Shown: positions 26,593 through 35,051 of the stretch, piece by piece
How the letters are laid out: every line of letters starts with the position of its first letter
How positions within the stretch are numbered: position 1 is the stretch's first letter
Assembly: GCF_900155585.1 (NCBI RefSeq)
Contig: NZ_LT707418.1
Span: 248,001-312,000, forward strand
From: Aedoeadaptatus urinae
Lineage (GTDB): Bacteria > Bacillota > Clostridia > Tissierellales > Peptoniphilaceae
Direction: 5' to 3'
Length of the DNA stretch: 64,000 nt
The notes under the pieces: model-generated
The model's database searches: none
Seen by the model: the letters and a program-made list of their open reading frames with translations, nothing else
Told to the model about the DNA's origin: nothing
Position numbers and translations under genes: made by a program

Positions 26593-28902
26593 CTACTCCT
26601 TCTTATCGTTACGCGCTTTGCGCGTCTTTTTTGTCTTTTCTTTCGTCGTTTTCGAATGGTCCCCATTGGAATCTGTCGAATTTTTATCCGTCTGATCGTC
26701 GTTCACATCAGCTTCGAAACGAATCACGATCTTACTCCCCTTCGGCAGAACTTGTCCCGCCAAGGGCTCTTGACTGACCACAGTGCCCTCCCCTTCCAGA
26801 ACGTAATCCAGTTGGGAGTCTTCCAAAATCTTTTCAACTTCCTTCTTCGTCTTGCCTCTGAAATTGGGGACACTCCGCTCTTTTCCGTCATTGGGGTCGA
26901 TCTTTAAGTCGACGATGGTATTTTCGTCCACTTCCGTTCCCGCTTCAGGAGCCTGTTGAATGACCATGCCGAAGTCGCCGACATTTTCCGAAGCCATATT
27001 GAATTTAAGGCCCGCGTCGGTTAAAACTTTTCCCGCATCTTCCAAGAGCATGTGCTTCACGTCGGGCACGATGACCTTTTTAATCTTTTGCGATTGATCG
27101 CTGCCGGTGGGCGCTACATTTCCCTCTTGTAGAGCCGCAGCCATGATCTCCGATGCGATAGGCGCGGCCACGGTGCCTCCGAAGTAATCGCCTTCGGGCT
27201 CTTCCACCACGACCAGCACCGTGTATTTCGGATCATCGATAGGCGCCACCGAAACGAAGGAGCTGATGTATTTGTCCTTTTCATAGCCGCCGGTTTCCGA
27301 AACCTTACCTGCCGTGCCGGTCTTTCCGCCGACGTGGTAGCGGTTCACCGCCCCCATGGTGCCGGTGCCGTGATCAACCACGTGCATTAAAAGGGTGCGC
27401 ATGGTTTCGCTGGTGGATTCGGAAATCACCTGGCGACGCACGGTCCGTTCGTTTTTCACAAGAATATGGCCGCTGACGTCTTGAACTTCATCGACGACAT
27501 AGGGCTTTAGGAGATAGCCGCCATTCGCCACGGCGGATACCGCCGTCACCATTTGTATCGGCGTCACGGCAATGCCGTGGCCGTAGCTCATGGTGGCGAG
27601 GCGCGCTTCGTTAATGTCTTTTACATCCGTAGGCACGATTCCCTTTTGTTCCGCCGGCAAATCGATGCCCGTCACCTCGCCGAAGCCGAAGGCCTGAATG
27701 TATTTCAATAGACCTTCCTTGGAAAGTTCTCGGGCAATATTGACGAAGGTCACATTGCAGGACTCGGAAAAGGCCTTGTCCATGGTAATGTCCCCGTGGG
27801 GATTAGGAAGGGATGTACAGGTAATGGTTACGCCGGGTATGTCCCTGACGTAGCCCGTGCAGTAGTAGTGCTTTTTCGGATTCGTCGTATCCTCTTCCAA
27901 GGCGGCGGCCGCCGTCACGGTTTTAAAGGTGGAACCCGGCTCATAGGTGTCGCTGACGGAAAAGTTTCGCCAGTTGTTGTATAAGAGCTTCGATTTTTGT
28001 TCGCTCTTTAAGTCCTTCCACACGGCCTTTTGCTCTTTCGTCGCGGGAATGTAGGGATGATTCAAATCGTAATCGTCCGTGGATGCCATGGCGCGAATGG
28101 CGCCGGTCTGTGTCTCCTGAACGATGGCCGTGATTCGATGGGCGTGATTTTTCTCCCAATGGTAATCCAGTATATCCTCGGTCTTTCGCTGCAAAGATTC
28201 GGATATGGTGAGTTTTAAATTGGCGCCGGCCTGAATGGCAACGGCATTGTCTCTTTTTTTGCCGAAGGAAGGGGCGAGACGCAGATCGTCGTCGTAATAC
28301 TTTTCGATGCCGTAGCGGCCGTCCCCTTCTTTTCCCGTAAAGCCGAGAACCAAAGACGCCAAGTCGTTGTTGGGATAGGTGCGGGCTTCGAAATCCTCCA
28401 CGACCACACCGGGAATGTCCGAGTCCTTCAGCTTTAGCGCGACGGAGCGGTCCACATTGCCCTTCAGGAGCACGTGGCCGCTTTTTTTCATTCGGGAATC
28501 GTATTGGGCTTCGGTCATTTCCAAATTTTTTAAGGCGAAGCTCCTCAGCTTGCTTCTCTGTTTTTCGCTGTCCTTCGCCTTGGCCAATACCGCCGTATCC
28601 AAATAAATATCGGATTTGCTGATATTGCTCACTAGCTTTTTGCCCTCGGCATCAAAAATTAAGCCGCGTTCGGGCTCTCTGTGCCCTTCCGTATTGAGTG
28701 CCAGGGCTTGACGAGTTAAATTGTCGGCATCGACGATTTGTAAATACGCCACGCGCCCCCACAAAATAAAAAAGAGCAAGAAGAGAAAAACGTATAGAAA
28801 GGCCACTTTTTTATCCATCCGTCTCAGATGGGATAAAAGAAATCGGCGATCTCTTTTTCTCTTTCTCACTCTTTTCGTCTGTTTTATTTTCTGCTCTCCC
28901 AC
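26593..28902 (-). CDS. pbpB: Class B penicillin-binding protein with PASTA domains (septal PBP2)
   Basis: 769 aa transpeptidase of the divisome. A basic cytoplasmic N-terminus, one membrane anchor (about residues 33-52) and a dimerisation domain lead to a transpeptidase domain with all motifs: S324-T-F-K327, S381-C-N383 and K527-T-G-T. Two PASTA repeats follow (from about residues 615 and 675), then an outer Lys/Thr/Asp-rich tail of about 40 residues. Start is GTG with AGGAGG 6 bases away. Works with FtsW, FtsL and FtsQ. Confidence 0.95.
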   Translation of the reverse strand: MGEQKIKQTKRVRKRKRDRRFLLSHLRRMDKKVAFLYVFLFLLFFILWGRVAYLQIVDADNLTRQALALNTEGHREPERGLIFDAEGKKLVSNISKSDIYLDTAVLAKAKDSEKQRSKLRSFALKNLEMTEAQYDSRMKKSGHVLLKGNVDRSVALKLKDSDIPGVVVEDFEARTYPNNDLASLVLGFTGKEGDGRYGIEKYYDDDLRLAPSFGKKRDNAVAIQAGANLKLTISESLQRKTEDILDYHWEKNHAHRITAIVQETQTGAIRAMASTDDYDLNHPYIPATKEQKAVWKDLKSEQKSKLLYNNWRNFSVSDTYEPGSTFKTVTAAAALEEDTTNPKKHYYCTGYVRDIPGVTITCTSLPNPHGDITMDKAFSESCNVTFVNIARELSKEGLLKYIQAFGFGEVTGIDLPAEQKGIVPTDVKDINEARLATMSYGHGIAVTPIQMVTAVSAVANGGYLLKPYVVDEVQDVSGHILVKNERTVRRQVISESTSETMRTLLMHVVDHGTGTMGAVNRYHVGGKTGTAGKVSETGGYEKDKYISSFVSVAPIDDPKYTVLVVVEEPEGDYFGGTVAAPIASEIMAAALQEGNVAPTGSDQSQKIKKVIVPDVKHMLLEDAGKVLTDAGLKFNMASENVGDFGMVIQQAPEAGTEVDENTIVDLKIDPNDGKERSVPNFRGKTKKEVEKILEDSQLDYVLEGEGTVVSQEPLAGQVLPKGSKIVIRFEADVNDDQTDKNSTDSNGDHSKTTKEKTKKTRKARNDKKE

Positions 28903-28911
28903 AAGAGCCTC

Positions 28912-29325
28912 CTACTTTTTATTGAAAATATGCAGAACAGAGATGACCGGGTTCAGGTAGACGTTTTCGTTAACGTCGTTTTCTTCATTGCGAAGGCGGA
29001 CGTCGATGTATTTTACCTGGTCGTTTTCGGGATAGACCATGCCCAGTTGAAATTTCGCTTTTTTCATAATCTCGTCTGAATTTTTAATTTCATCTAAGTC
29101 GGCATTCATGTCCCTGTAGGTTTTGTCCATCTCTTCCAAAGCCCTGTTTTGGCTTTCGATGGCCGCATTAAGTAAAGCGATATGGGTGTGCGCCCGCAGC
29201 TGCAAAAAGGCTGTAATACTGAGCATGCACAGGATGACGGCGAGAAGTCCGGAACGGGAAACCCATCTTCTGTTACGACGACGGACAGGCCGCCGGCGGG
29301 GACGTTTGTTTTCGACTTGTCTCAT
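28912..29325 (-). CDS. ftsL: FtsL-like bitopic division protein
   Basis: 137 aa. Very basic cytoplasmic N-terminus, one membrane span (LLAVILCMLSITAFLQL), then a coiled-coil helix (ALLNAAIESQNRALEEMDKTY) and a short outer tail. This plan and the position between rsmH and the septal PBP identify FtsL, which diverges too much for residue motifs. The start MRQVENKRP (29323-29325) is chosen because AGGGGGAG lies about 6 bases upstream; a frame 10 codons longer overlaps rsmH. Confidence 0.85.
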   Translation of the reverse strand: MRQVENKRPRRRPVRRRNRRWVSRSGLLAVILCMLSITAFLQLRAHTHIALLNAAIESQNRALEEMDKTYRDMNADLDEIKNSDEIMKKAKFQLGMVYPENDQVKYIDVRLRNEENDVNENVYLNPVISVLHIFNKK

Positions 29326-29329
29326 TATA

Positions 29330-30271
29330 TCACTCCCCCTCAACTTTTTCAGCAATGCGTAGCTTTGCCGAATGGGCTCGATGGTTTTCTTCCAGCTCTT
29401 TATTCGATGCCGTTATGGGCTTCCTGGTTATAATTTCGATCTCTCGCTTCTTGCTGCAGGTACAAATCGGCTGCCTCGGCGGGCAGATACAGTCTTTGTA
29501 TAAATATTGGAAGCTGTTTTTTACGATCCGGTCCTCCAGGGAATGGAAGGTGATAATTGCAAGTCGGCCTCCCGGCTTTAGCATTCGAACCATGTTCGGT
29601 ATGGAGGATTCCAGCACGTCCAGCTCGCGGTTGACGGCGATGCGAAGGGCTTGGAAGGTTTTCTTCGCCGGATGACCGCCGTCCTGACGCACTTTTTTCG
29701 GAATGGCCTTTTTTATCACATCCACCAGCTCGAAGGTGGTGGTAATCGGTGCTTCTTGCCTTTGACGCACGATAAACGCGGCGATGCGATCGCCCCACCG
29801 TTCTTCGCCGTAGGTCTTGATGATTTTTGCCAGGGCTTTTTCGCTGTAGGAGTTGACGATGTCGTAAACCCTTACCGACGCGTCCTTGTCCATCCGCATG
29901 TCCAAGGGTCCGTCGAAGCGGTAGCTGAATCCCCGCTCCGCCGTGTCGAATTGATGGGAGCTGACGCCGATATCCAGAAGGATACCGTCGACCTGCTCAA
30001 TATGTAATGTCTTTAAAATGGCAGGCATATCGACGAAATTTCCCTTCACCAGTTGAAAGTTGTCGCCGATGGTTTCCAGATGCTTTCTCGCCGCCGAAAG
30101 GGCCGCGTCGTCTTGGTCGATGCCGACGAGCAGGCCGCCGTCCAGGCGTTTTAAAATTTCGCCGCTGTGGCCGCCACCGCCTAAGGTGCCGTCGACGTAG
30201 ATGCCGTCGGCTTTAACCTTTAATCCTTCGATTACCTCGTCACATAGGACGGGTACGTGTTTGAAATCCAT
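29330..30271 (-). CDS. rsmH: 16S rRNA m4C1402 methyltransferase RsmH
   Basis: 313 aa SAM-dependent N4-cytosine methyltransferase of the small-subunit decoding centre. Begins MDFKHVPVLCDEVIEGL, motif I VDGTLGGGGHSGEIL, GILLDIGVSSHQFD, GPLDMRMD and FHSLEDRIVKN; a C-terminal cysteine cluster CICPPRQPICTC is present. The ATG at 30269-30271 has AGGAGGGG upstream; the longer frame upstream covers mraZ and is not used. Confidence 0.97.
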   Translation of the reverse strand: MDFKHVPVLCDEVIEGLKVKADGIYVDGTLGGGGHSGEILKRLDGGLLVGIDQDDAALSAARKHLETIGDNFQLVKGNFVDMPAILKTLHIEQVDGILLDIGVSSHQFDTAERGFSYRFDGPLDMRMDKDASVRVYDIVNSYSEKALAKIIKTYGEERWGDRIAAFIVRQRQEAPITTTFELVDVIKKAIPKKVRQDGGHPAKKTFQALRIAVNRELDVLESSIPNMVRMLKPGGRLAIITFHSLEDRIVKNSFQYLYKDCICPPRQPICTCSKKREIEIITRKPITASNKELEENHRAHSAKLRIAEKVEGE

Positions 30272-30279
30272 AGCCCCTC

Positions 30280-30711
30280 CTAAATGCCCAGGTCTGAAAG
30301 CTGTTGTGCGATTCGATCGTAGGACAGGGCATCGTCTTCCGAATAAGCATCCCACAGGTCTTCGGACCAAATTTCCATGCGCGTTCCCACGCCGATAATC
30401 ACCGTGGTGGCATCGAGTCCCGCATAGTCCATTAGGTTTTGAGGAATGCGCACCCGCCCCTGCTTGTCCAACTCGCCGTCGCAGGCGCCGGAAAAGAAGT
30501 AGCGAACGAAGGCGCGGGCATCCTTGTGGGTTAATGGCAAGCTCTTGAGCTTTTCTTCCATGCGACGCCATTCGTCCATAGGGAACAAAAAGATGCACTG
30601 ATCCAAGCCCTTGGTCATGACGTAACCGTCTTGAATGCCATCGCGAAATTTCGCCGGCAAGACCAGGCGCCCCTTGGCATCGATATTATGTTTGACTTCA
30701 CCGAAAAACAT
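30280..30711 (-). CDS. mraZ: Transcriptional regulator MraZ
   Basis: 143 aa, the standard length, with two AbrB-like SpoVT half-repeats: MFFGEVKHNIDAKGRLVLPAKFR and GELDKQGRVRIPQNL. It binds repeated sites upstream of its own operon and represses the dcw cluster. The start at 30709-30711 is chosen by homology; frames 3 and 10 codons longer read through the operator. Its probable operator, four 10-base units, lies immediately upstream. Confidence 0.96.
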   Translation of the reverse strand: MFFGEVKHNIDAKGRLVLPAKFRDGIQDGYVMTKGLDQCIFLFPMDEWRRMEEKLKSLPLTHKDARAFVRYFFSGACDGELDKQGRVRIPQNLMDYAGLDATTVIIGVGTRMEIWSEDLWDAYSEDDALSYDRIAQQLSDLGI

Positions 30712-30713
30712 AA

Positions 30714-30753
30714 TGCCCCCCATTAAACCCTTTTCTACCACTTTGTCCCACTT
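30714..30753 (-). promoter_or_regulatory. MraZ operator: four 10-bp direct repeats
   Basis: Reading the minus strand, four consecutive decamers fill the leader: AAGTGGGACA, AAGTGGTAGA, AAAGGGTTTA, ATGGGGGGCA. The G-rich half of each recurs every 10 bases. MraZ is known to bind tandem GTGG/TGGG-type repeats at about 10-base periodicity upstream of mraZ in several bacteria. The repeats begin at the predicted transcription start and run to 3 bases from the mraZ ATG, a good position for repression. Confidence 0.8.
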
Positions 30754-30759
30754 ATCTAT

Positions 30760-30787
30760 ATTTTACACTATTTAATTGGGTAATCAA
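30760..30787 (-). promoter_or_regulatory. dcw cluster promoter (PmraZ)
   Basis: TTGATT (30782-30787), 16-base spacer, TAAAAT (30760-30765) on the minus strand, directly upstream of the MraZ repeats. Confidence 0.75.
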
Positions 30788-30794
30788 GCGCAAA

Positions 30795-30826
30795 ATAAAA
30801 AAACCACCTGAAAAAAGGTGGTTTTT
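30795..30826 (-). terminator. Terminator after lgt
   Basis: AAACCACCT (30801-30809) pairs with AGGTGGTTT (30816-30824), 6-base loop, followed on the minus strand by a T-rich run. It closes the hflX-lgt unit ahead of the dcw promoter. Confidence 0.9.
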
Positions 30827-30836
30827 CCGATTTTTT

Positions 30837-31613
30837 TTAATTTTTCTTCGAAACAGGCTCGGTCAATGCATATTCCCCTATTTTTGTGCGCTTCGGTTGA
30901 ATGAATAAAATGAGAATTCCGAGCAATATGACGATGAGGCTCATCACTTGTGCCGTACGCAAGGGGCCGATGTAGAGGCTGTCCGTGCGAAGGCCTTCGA
31001 TAAAGAAGCGGCCGATGCTGTATAGGATTAAATAGATGCCTGCCAGCTCGCCGGGAAAGCGGCGCCTCTTCGATACGTAGAAATAGAGTATGAGAAAGAT
31101 GCTCACATCTAAAATGGATTCGTATAAAAATGTAGGGTGAACCATTTGCCCGCCCACATTAATAGCCCAAGGCACATTGGTGACGCCGCCGTGGGCTTCG
31201 CCGTTCATAAAATTTCCCCAGCGGCCGATGCCCTGTGCCAGGACCACGCCCGGCGCAAGCATGTCCAAGAGCTCGATGAAGCTGATTTTTTTCACACGGC
31301 AGTAAATGAAAACCGCCAGTGTTCCTCCCAGCAGGCCGCCGTGAATGGCGAGGCCGCCGTTTCGTATGGCGAATATTTCGGACAGATGAGCACTGTAGTA
31401 GTCCCACTCAAAAAGCACGTAGTAGGTACGGGCACCGACGATGCCCAAGGGCAGGGCGAAGATGCTGGCATCCACCACCGCATCCTTCGGCAACCGCGAA
31501 TTTCGCTCGATCAGCTTCTCTCCGAAGAATATGGCGAGGAGCGCGCCGCAGGCGATGAAGATGCCGTACCAGCGGACCTCCAATCCGAAAAGCGTAAATG
31601 CGATCGGATTCAT
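30837..31613 (-). CDS. lgt: Prolipoprotein diacylglyceryl transferase
   Basis: 258 aa polytopic enzyme transferring diacylglycerol from phosphatidylglycerol to the lipobox cysteine of prolipoproteins. Seven membrane segments; the Lgt signature IGRWGNFMNGEAHGG and AIHGGLLGG are complete, and GRFFIEGLRTDSLY is near the end. ATG with GGAGAG upstream, the deoC stop lying inside the spacer. Last gene of its transcription unit. Confidence 0.97.
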   Translation of the reverse strand: MNPIAFTLFGLEVRWYGIFIACGALLAIFFGEKLIERNSRLPKDAVVDASIFALPLGIVGARTYYVLFEWDYYSAHLSEIFAIRNGGLAIHGGLLGGTLAVFIYCRVKKISFIELLDMLAPGVVLAQGIGRWGNFMNGEAHGGVTNVPWAINVGGQMVHPTFLYESILDVSIFLILYFYVSKRRRFPGELAGIYLILYSIGRFFIEGLRTDSLYIGPLRTAQVMSLIVILLGILILFIQPKRTKIGEYALTEPVSKKN

Positions 31614-31614
31614 T

Positions 31615-32256
31615 TTACTCTCCTATAATGGCGATGGATTTCGATGCGCCGATGCGACTGGCACCGGCGGCGATCATGGCTTCAGCGGTTTTTGTGTCGC
31701 GAATGCCGCCGCTTGCCTTGACGCCCATGCTGTCGCCTACCGCTTCCCGCATCAGCTTCACATCTTCCACCGTGGCGCCTGCCGTGGAAAAGCCCGTGGA
31801 GGTCTTGACGAAATCCAACCCCGCTTCCTTGGCCAGGGCGCAGGCTTTTTTCTTTTCCTCATCGGTTAAAAGGCAGGTTTCCAGAATTACCTTCACCACG
31901 GCATTTTTCGCCGCTTCTCTCACGGCCTTCATGTCCTCGAGGACCAGAACGTCGTCGCCGCTTTTCAGCGCGCCGATATTTAAGACCATGTCCACTTCAT
32001 CGGCGCCGTTTTCCACCGCTTCCTTCGCCTCGAAGGCCTTTACCGTCTTCGTATTGGCTCCCAAGGGAAAGCCGATGACGGTACATACCTTCACAGAGGA
32101 ATCCTTCAGCCGCTCGGCGGCGAGAGAGACCCAGCAGGGCTCGAGGCAAACCGAGGCGAATTCGTATTTCTTCGCTTCGTCGATGACCTTGATCACCGCA
32201 TCCTTCGTCGCATCGGCATTGAGAATGGTGTGATCGATGGTTTTATTCAGTTTCAT
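31615..32256 (-). CDS. deoC: Deoxyribose-phosphate aldolase
   Basis: 213 aa class I aldolase splitting 2-deoxyribose-5-phosphate into acetaldehyde and glyceraldehyde-3-phosphate in deoxynucleoside catabolism. N-terminal [29 protein letters not shown], proton-relay region VILETCLL and the Schiff-base lysine in [17 protein letters not shown] are visible. Overlaps the DUF1461 gene by 14 bases and precedes lgt by 1 base. Confidence 0.96.
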   Translation of the reverse strand: MKLNKTIDHTILNADATKDAVIKVIDEAKKYEFASVCLEPCWVSLAAERLKDSSVKVCTVIGFPLGANTKTVKAFEAKEAVENGADEVDMVLNIGALKSGDDVLVLEDMKAVREAAKNAVVKVILETCLLTDEEKKKACALAKEAGLDFVKTSTGFSTAGATVEDVKLMREAVGDSMGVKASGGIRDTKTAEAMIAAGASRIGASKSIAIIGE

Positions 32257-32884
32257 TTTTATTTCCTTTCAAAAAAGCAAGAGACGCCAAAATTAAAAGC
32301 CCCGCGGCCATAATCAGGCCGATTTGCTTGACCATGCCGAAGAAAAAAGGCTCCGGCAGCATTTGAATCATCAGATCCTTTTCCGGATCCATGAGCCACA
32401 GCTTATTGGAAAAAAACAAGGTGTGGAAGGTGTACCACGCTTTTGAAAAATTCATGGCGATCACCAGTGACAACGCTGAAAAGATGGCGATCAAGAAGGC
32501 GGTGGCCTTGCCCACACTTTTTAAGCCTTCCTTCATGCCCGCTTTTTTCGTCAGTGAAAAAAAGAAAATGGCGGCAAGTGCGGCGGCGGCGAGAGTCAGC
32601 TTGCGCATCAAGTGAAACAAGGCGTAGACATCCACCATGTGATCCACTTCGCTTTTTGAAAAATAAGGCGTCAGAGCTCTTTCATCGCCCCGCTTTAAAT
32701 AATCCCGAAGGCCGTCGGAGATTTCATCCAATTCATTCAGCGACTTACCCGTGACACGGGGAATATCGTTTTGAATCATCTGCCGCCGGTAATAGGCCCC
32801 GTTGTCGCTCACCCATTGGGTGGCGAGGCTGAACAGGAGAAAGATCAAACAGAGTGCCGTCATCATGGCGAAGAGACGCTTCAT
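32243..32884 (-). CDS. TIGR01906/DUF1461 family integral membrane protein
   Basis: 213 aa of unknown function. Four or five membrane segments; an extracytoplasmic region after the first (about residues 22-90) and a conserved stretch [20 protein letters not shown] with LPEPFFFGM, typical of this Firmicute family. The start MKRLFAMM overlaps the yebC stop as ATGA; a longer frame (MGKRRRRRR) runs inside yebC. Family proteins often sit near cell-wall or translation genes but no role is established. Confidence 0.85.
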   Translation of the reverse strand: MKRLFAMMTALCLIFLLFSLATQWVSDNGAYYRRQMIQNDIPRVTGKSLNELDEISDGLRDYLKRGDERALTPYFSKSEVDHMVDVYALFHLMRKLTLAAAALAAIFFFSLTKKAGMKEGLKSVGKATAFLIAIFSALSLVIAMNFSKAWYTFHTLFFSNKLWLMDPEKDLMIQMLPEPFFFGMVKQIGLIMAAGLLILASLAFLKGNKNETE

Positions 32885-33624
32885 TCGTCGTCTTCGTCGT
32901 CGTTTTCCCAATTGTGAATGACTTCTTGCACGTCGTCGCTTTCTTCCAACTGGTCGATGAGCTTATTCATTTTCTTTCGATCCTCCGGATCGTCTAAGAC
33001 CGTGGTGGTTTGGGGCAGGTAGGTGATCTCAGAAATCACAAATTCGTAGCCCGCCTCTTCCAAATTTTTTCTGACGCTTTGGTAATCCTCCGGTGCCGTA
33101 ATAATTTCGATGCCGCCGTCTTCCGTGCGAATGTCTTCGGCTCCCGCTTCGATGGCGTCCATTTCCACGACCTCCGGATCCACGCCCTCTTTTAATTCGA
33201 TGCCTAATTGGCCTTTGCGGTCAAAGAGGAAGGAGACGGAGCCGTCGGTACCTAAATTGCCGCCGTTTTTATCGAAGGCGTGACGCACATCCGGCGCCGT
33301 ACGGTTGCGATTGTCCGTCAAGCATTGCACCATGACCGCAATACCCGAGGGGCCGTAGCCTTCATAGGTGACGGATTCGAAATTGTCGCTGTCCCCTTCG
33401 CCGGCGGCTTTTTTGATGGCCCGCTCGATATTGTCGTTGGGCATGTTTTCCGCCTTGGCGCTGTCGATAGCCGCCTTCAATGCGGGATTGTAATCGGGAT
33501 CGTCGCCCCCTTCTTTCACTGCAACGGCAATTTTTCTCGCCATTTTCGTAAAGATCTTGCCGCGCTTGGCATCGGCCTTTCCTTTTTTATTTTTTATGTT
33601 GTGCCATTTCGAGTGTCCTGACAT
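32881..33624 (-). CDS. yebC: YebC/PmpR-family protein
   Basis: 247 aa three-domain protein, start GHSKWHNIKNKKGKADAKRGK. YebC proteins are described as DNA-binding regulators and, for some subfamilies, as factors that relieve ribosome stalling; which applies here is not shown. The sequence ends in an Asp/Glu run (ENDDEDDE). Of two adjacent ATGs, the second (33622-33624) is 5 bases from GGAGG and is chosen. First gene after an internal promoter; followed by an ATGA-coupled membrane protein. Confidence 0.95.
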   Translation of the reverse strand: MSGHSKWHNIKNKKGKADAKRGKIFTKMARKIAVAVKEGGDDPDYNPALKAAIDSAKAENMPNDNIERAIKKAAGEGDSDNFESVTYEGYGPSGIAVMVQCLTDNRNRTAPDVRHAFDKNGGNLGTDGSVSFLFDRKGQLGIELKEGVDPEVVEMDAIEAGAEDIRTEDGGIEIITAPEDYQSVRKNLEEAGYEFVISEITYLPQTTTVLDDPEDRKKMNKLIDQLEESDDVQEVIHNWENDDEDDE

Positions 33625-33651
33625 CATAACCTCCTTTATTTATAACGATTT

Positions 33652-33681
33652 ATTATAGCATGTAAGGCGCTTATCTTTCAA
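33652..33681 (-). promoter_or_regulatory. Promoter of yebC-DUF1461-deoC-lgt
   Basis: TTGAAA (33676-33681), 18-base spacer, TATAAT (33652-33657) on the minus strand; the -35 element lies in the last codons of nadE. Confidence 0.72.
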
Positions 33682-34375
33682 ATTTCGGCGGCAAGGCGCG
33701 CTTGTGGGCACTGGCCATGTGGCGCCGCTCGATGAGGTCCTTGTGTTCGCCGTCGTTTTGTCCTCTGACGGCGGCGTCTAACTCGCAGTAGGTAAAGCCC
33801 ATCTCGTCCTCGTCGGTTTGGCCGGTATATAAACCCGCCGTGGGTTTTTTCTCGATGATTTCCTTGGGAAGCCCCAACGCCTTGGCGAGCTCCACCACTT
33901 CCCCCTTGACGAAATCCACAATGGGCATGAGGTCGCAGGCGGAGTCGCCGTATTTCGTGAAGTAGCCGATGTAGTATTCGCTGGCATTGGAACAGCCGCA
34001 GACCAGATAATTTCTGTCCTGAGCGTAATAGTACAAGGTCGTGGTGCGCAGGCGGGGCTTGATGTTTGCCTCGGCCATGGCCACGTCGCTTTCAAAGGAT
34101 GCGTCGATCAGTGCCTCGTAGGTCTTCGTCAGATCCACCTTTTCAACATTTAAGCTCAAGCTTTCGACGACGAGACGGGCGTCCTTTTCGTCTTGAGGAT
34201 TGGAATCGATGGGCATGATAATGCCCAGGGCATCGTCACCGAAGGCCCTCTTGGCCAAGCCCGCCACCACGGCGGAATCGATGCCCCCGCTTAAGCCGAA
34301 GACGACGCCGTCGGCGTGGGCGTCCTTCACCGTCTCTCTCATCCATTGAACCACTGCTTCAATTTGTTCCTTCAT
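33671..34375 (-). CDS. nadE: Ammonia-dependent NAD+ synthetase
   Basis: 234 aa ATP pyrophosphatase making NAD+ from deamido-NAD+ with ammonia. P-loop GLSGGIDSAVVAGLAKR; no glutaminase domain, so ammonia-dependent. Further family stretches are IMPIDSNPQDEKDARLV, CGCSNASEYYIGYFTKYGDSACD and LPKEIIEKKPTAGLYTGQTDEDEMG (in outline). The start at 34373-34375 is 6 bases from AGGGAGG; a frame 9 codons longer has no site. Confidence 0.96.
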   Translation of the reverse strand: MKEQIEAVVQWMRETVKDAHADGVVFGLSGGIDSAVVAGLAKRAFGDDALGIIMPIDSNPQDEKDARLVVESLSLNVEKVDLTKTYEALIDASFESDVAMAEANIKPRLRTTTLYYYAQDRNYLVCGCSNASEYYIGYFTKYGDSACDLMPIVDFVKGEVVELAKALGLPKEIIEKKPTAGLYTGQTDEDEMGFTYCELDAAVRGQNDGEHKDLIERRHMASAHKRALPPKFER

Positions 34376-34385
34376 CGTTACCTCC

Positions 34386-35051
34386 CTAGAGTTCTTGTTC
34401 ATAGGCCACGTCGTCTACGAGCATTTTCCCCTCGTACACCGGCCGTTCCGTTTCTTTTTCTTCAATAATGTAAACCTCGCCGGATGTGGCGTCTTGTAAA
34501 TAAGATAAAAAGGCCTCTTTCCCCATTTCATAGACGGTGGTCGTCACTTGCACCTGATCGCTGAAGGCCGAAGCCAATACGGGGTAGCCTCGCTCCCGCA
34601 TATAGTTTTCTATGGCCCCGTGGGCGGTGTAGCCGTAGCGAAAGCTAATGTCCACGGCCCGATGCATCTCCACGATTTTCGCATCGTCTAAGGCCTCCGA
34701 CGCAGAGGTGGAATAGGCGCGAATCAAGCCCCCCGCTCCTAAAAGGGTGCCGCCGAAGTAGCGGGTGGAGACGCAAACCACGTTCCTGAGATCGTTGCGT
34801 TTCAGCACCTCCAGAATGGGAGGCCCCGCCGTCTTTTGGGGCTCGCCGTCGTCATCGTATTTTTGTATGGCCCCTTCTTCCCCGATAATGTAGGCAGAGC
34901 AGTTGTGGGTAGCGGCTTTTTCCTTCTCCTTTATTTCAAGAATAAAGGCCTCCGCCGCTTCCTTCGTCTTGGCAAAGGCCACGCGGCCGATAAATTCGGA
35001 TTTTTTCTCGATGAGTCGGCTCTCCCCTCTTCGATAGACGGTTTTATACAT
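34386..35051 (-). CDS. YigZ/IMPACT family protein
   Basis: 221 aa. An N-terminal UPF0029 domain (KSEFIGRVAFAKTKEAAEAF; AYIIGEEG; DDDGEPQKTAGPPILEVL; VCVSTRYFGGTLLGAGGLIRAY) and a C-terminal DUF1949 domain. The family is related to eukaryotic IMPACT, a translation-stress modulator; the bacterial role is not settled. Overlaps hflX by 8 bases and precedes nadE by 10. Confidence 0.92.
   Translation of the reverse strand: MYKTVYRRGESRLIEKKSEFIGRVAFAKTKEAAEAFILEIKEKEKAATHNCSAYIIGEEGAIQKYDDDGEPQKTAGPPILEVLKRNDLRNVVCVSTRYFGGTLLGAGGLIRAYSTSASEALDDAKIVEMHRAVDISFRYGYTAHGAIENYMRERGYPVLASAFSDQVQVTTTVYEMGKEAFLSYLQDATSGEVYIIEEKETERPVYEGKMLVDDVAYEQEL

Noticed and set aside
31598-32233. 211-codon open frame on the plus strand opposite deoC
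   Set aside because: It is antisense to a complete, well-conserved deoC, is rich in Ser/Phe/Ala as expected of an antisense shadow, and has no ribosome site.
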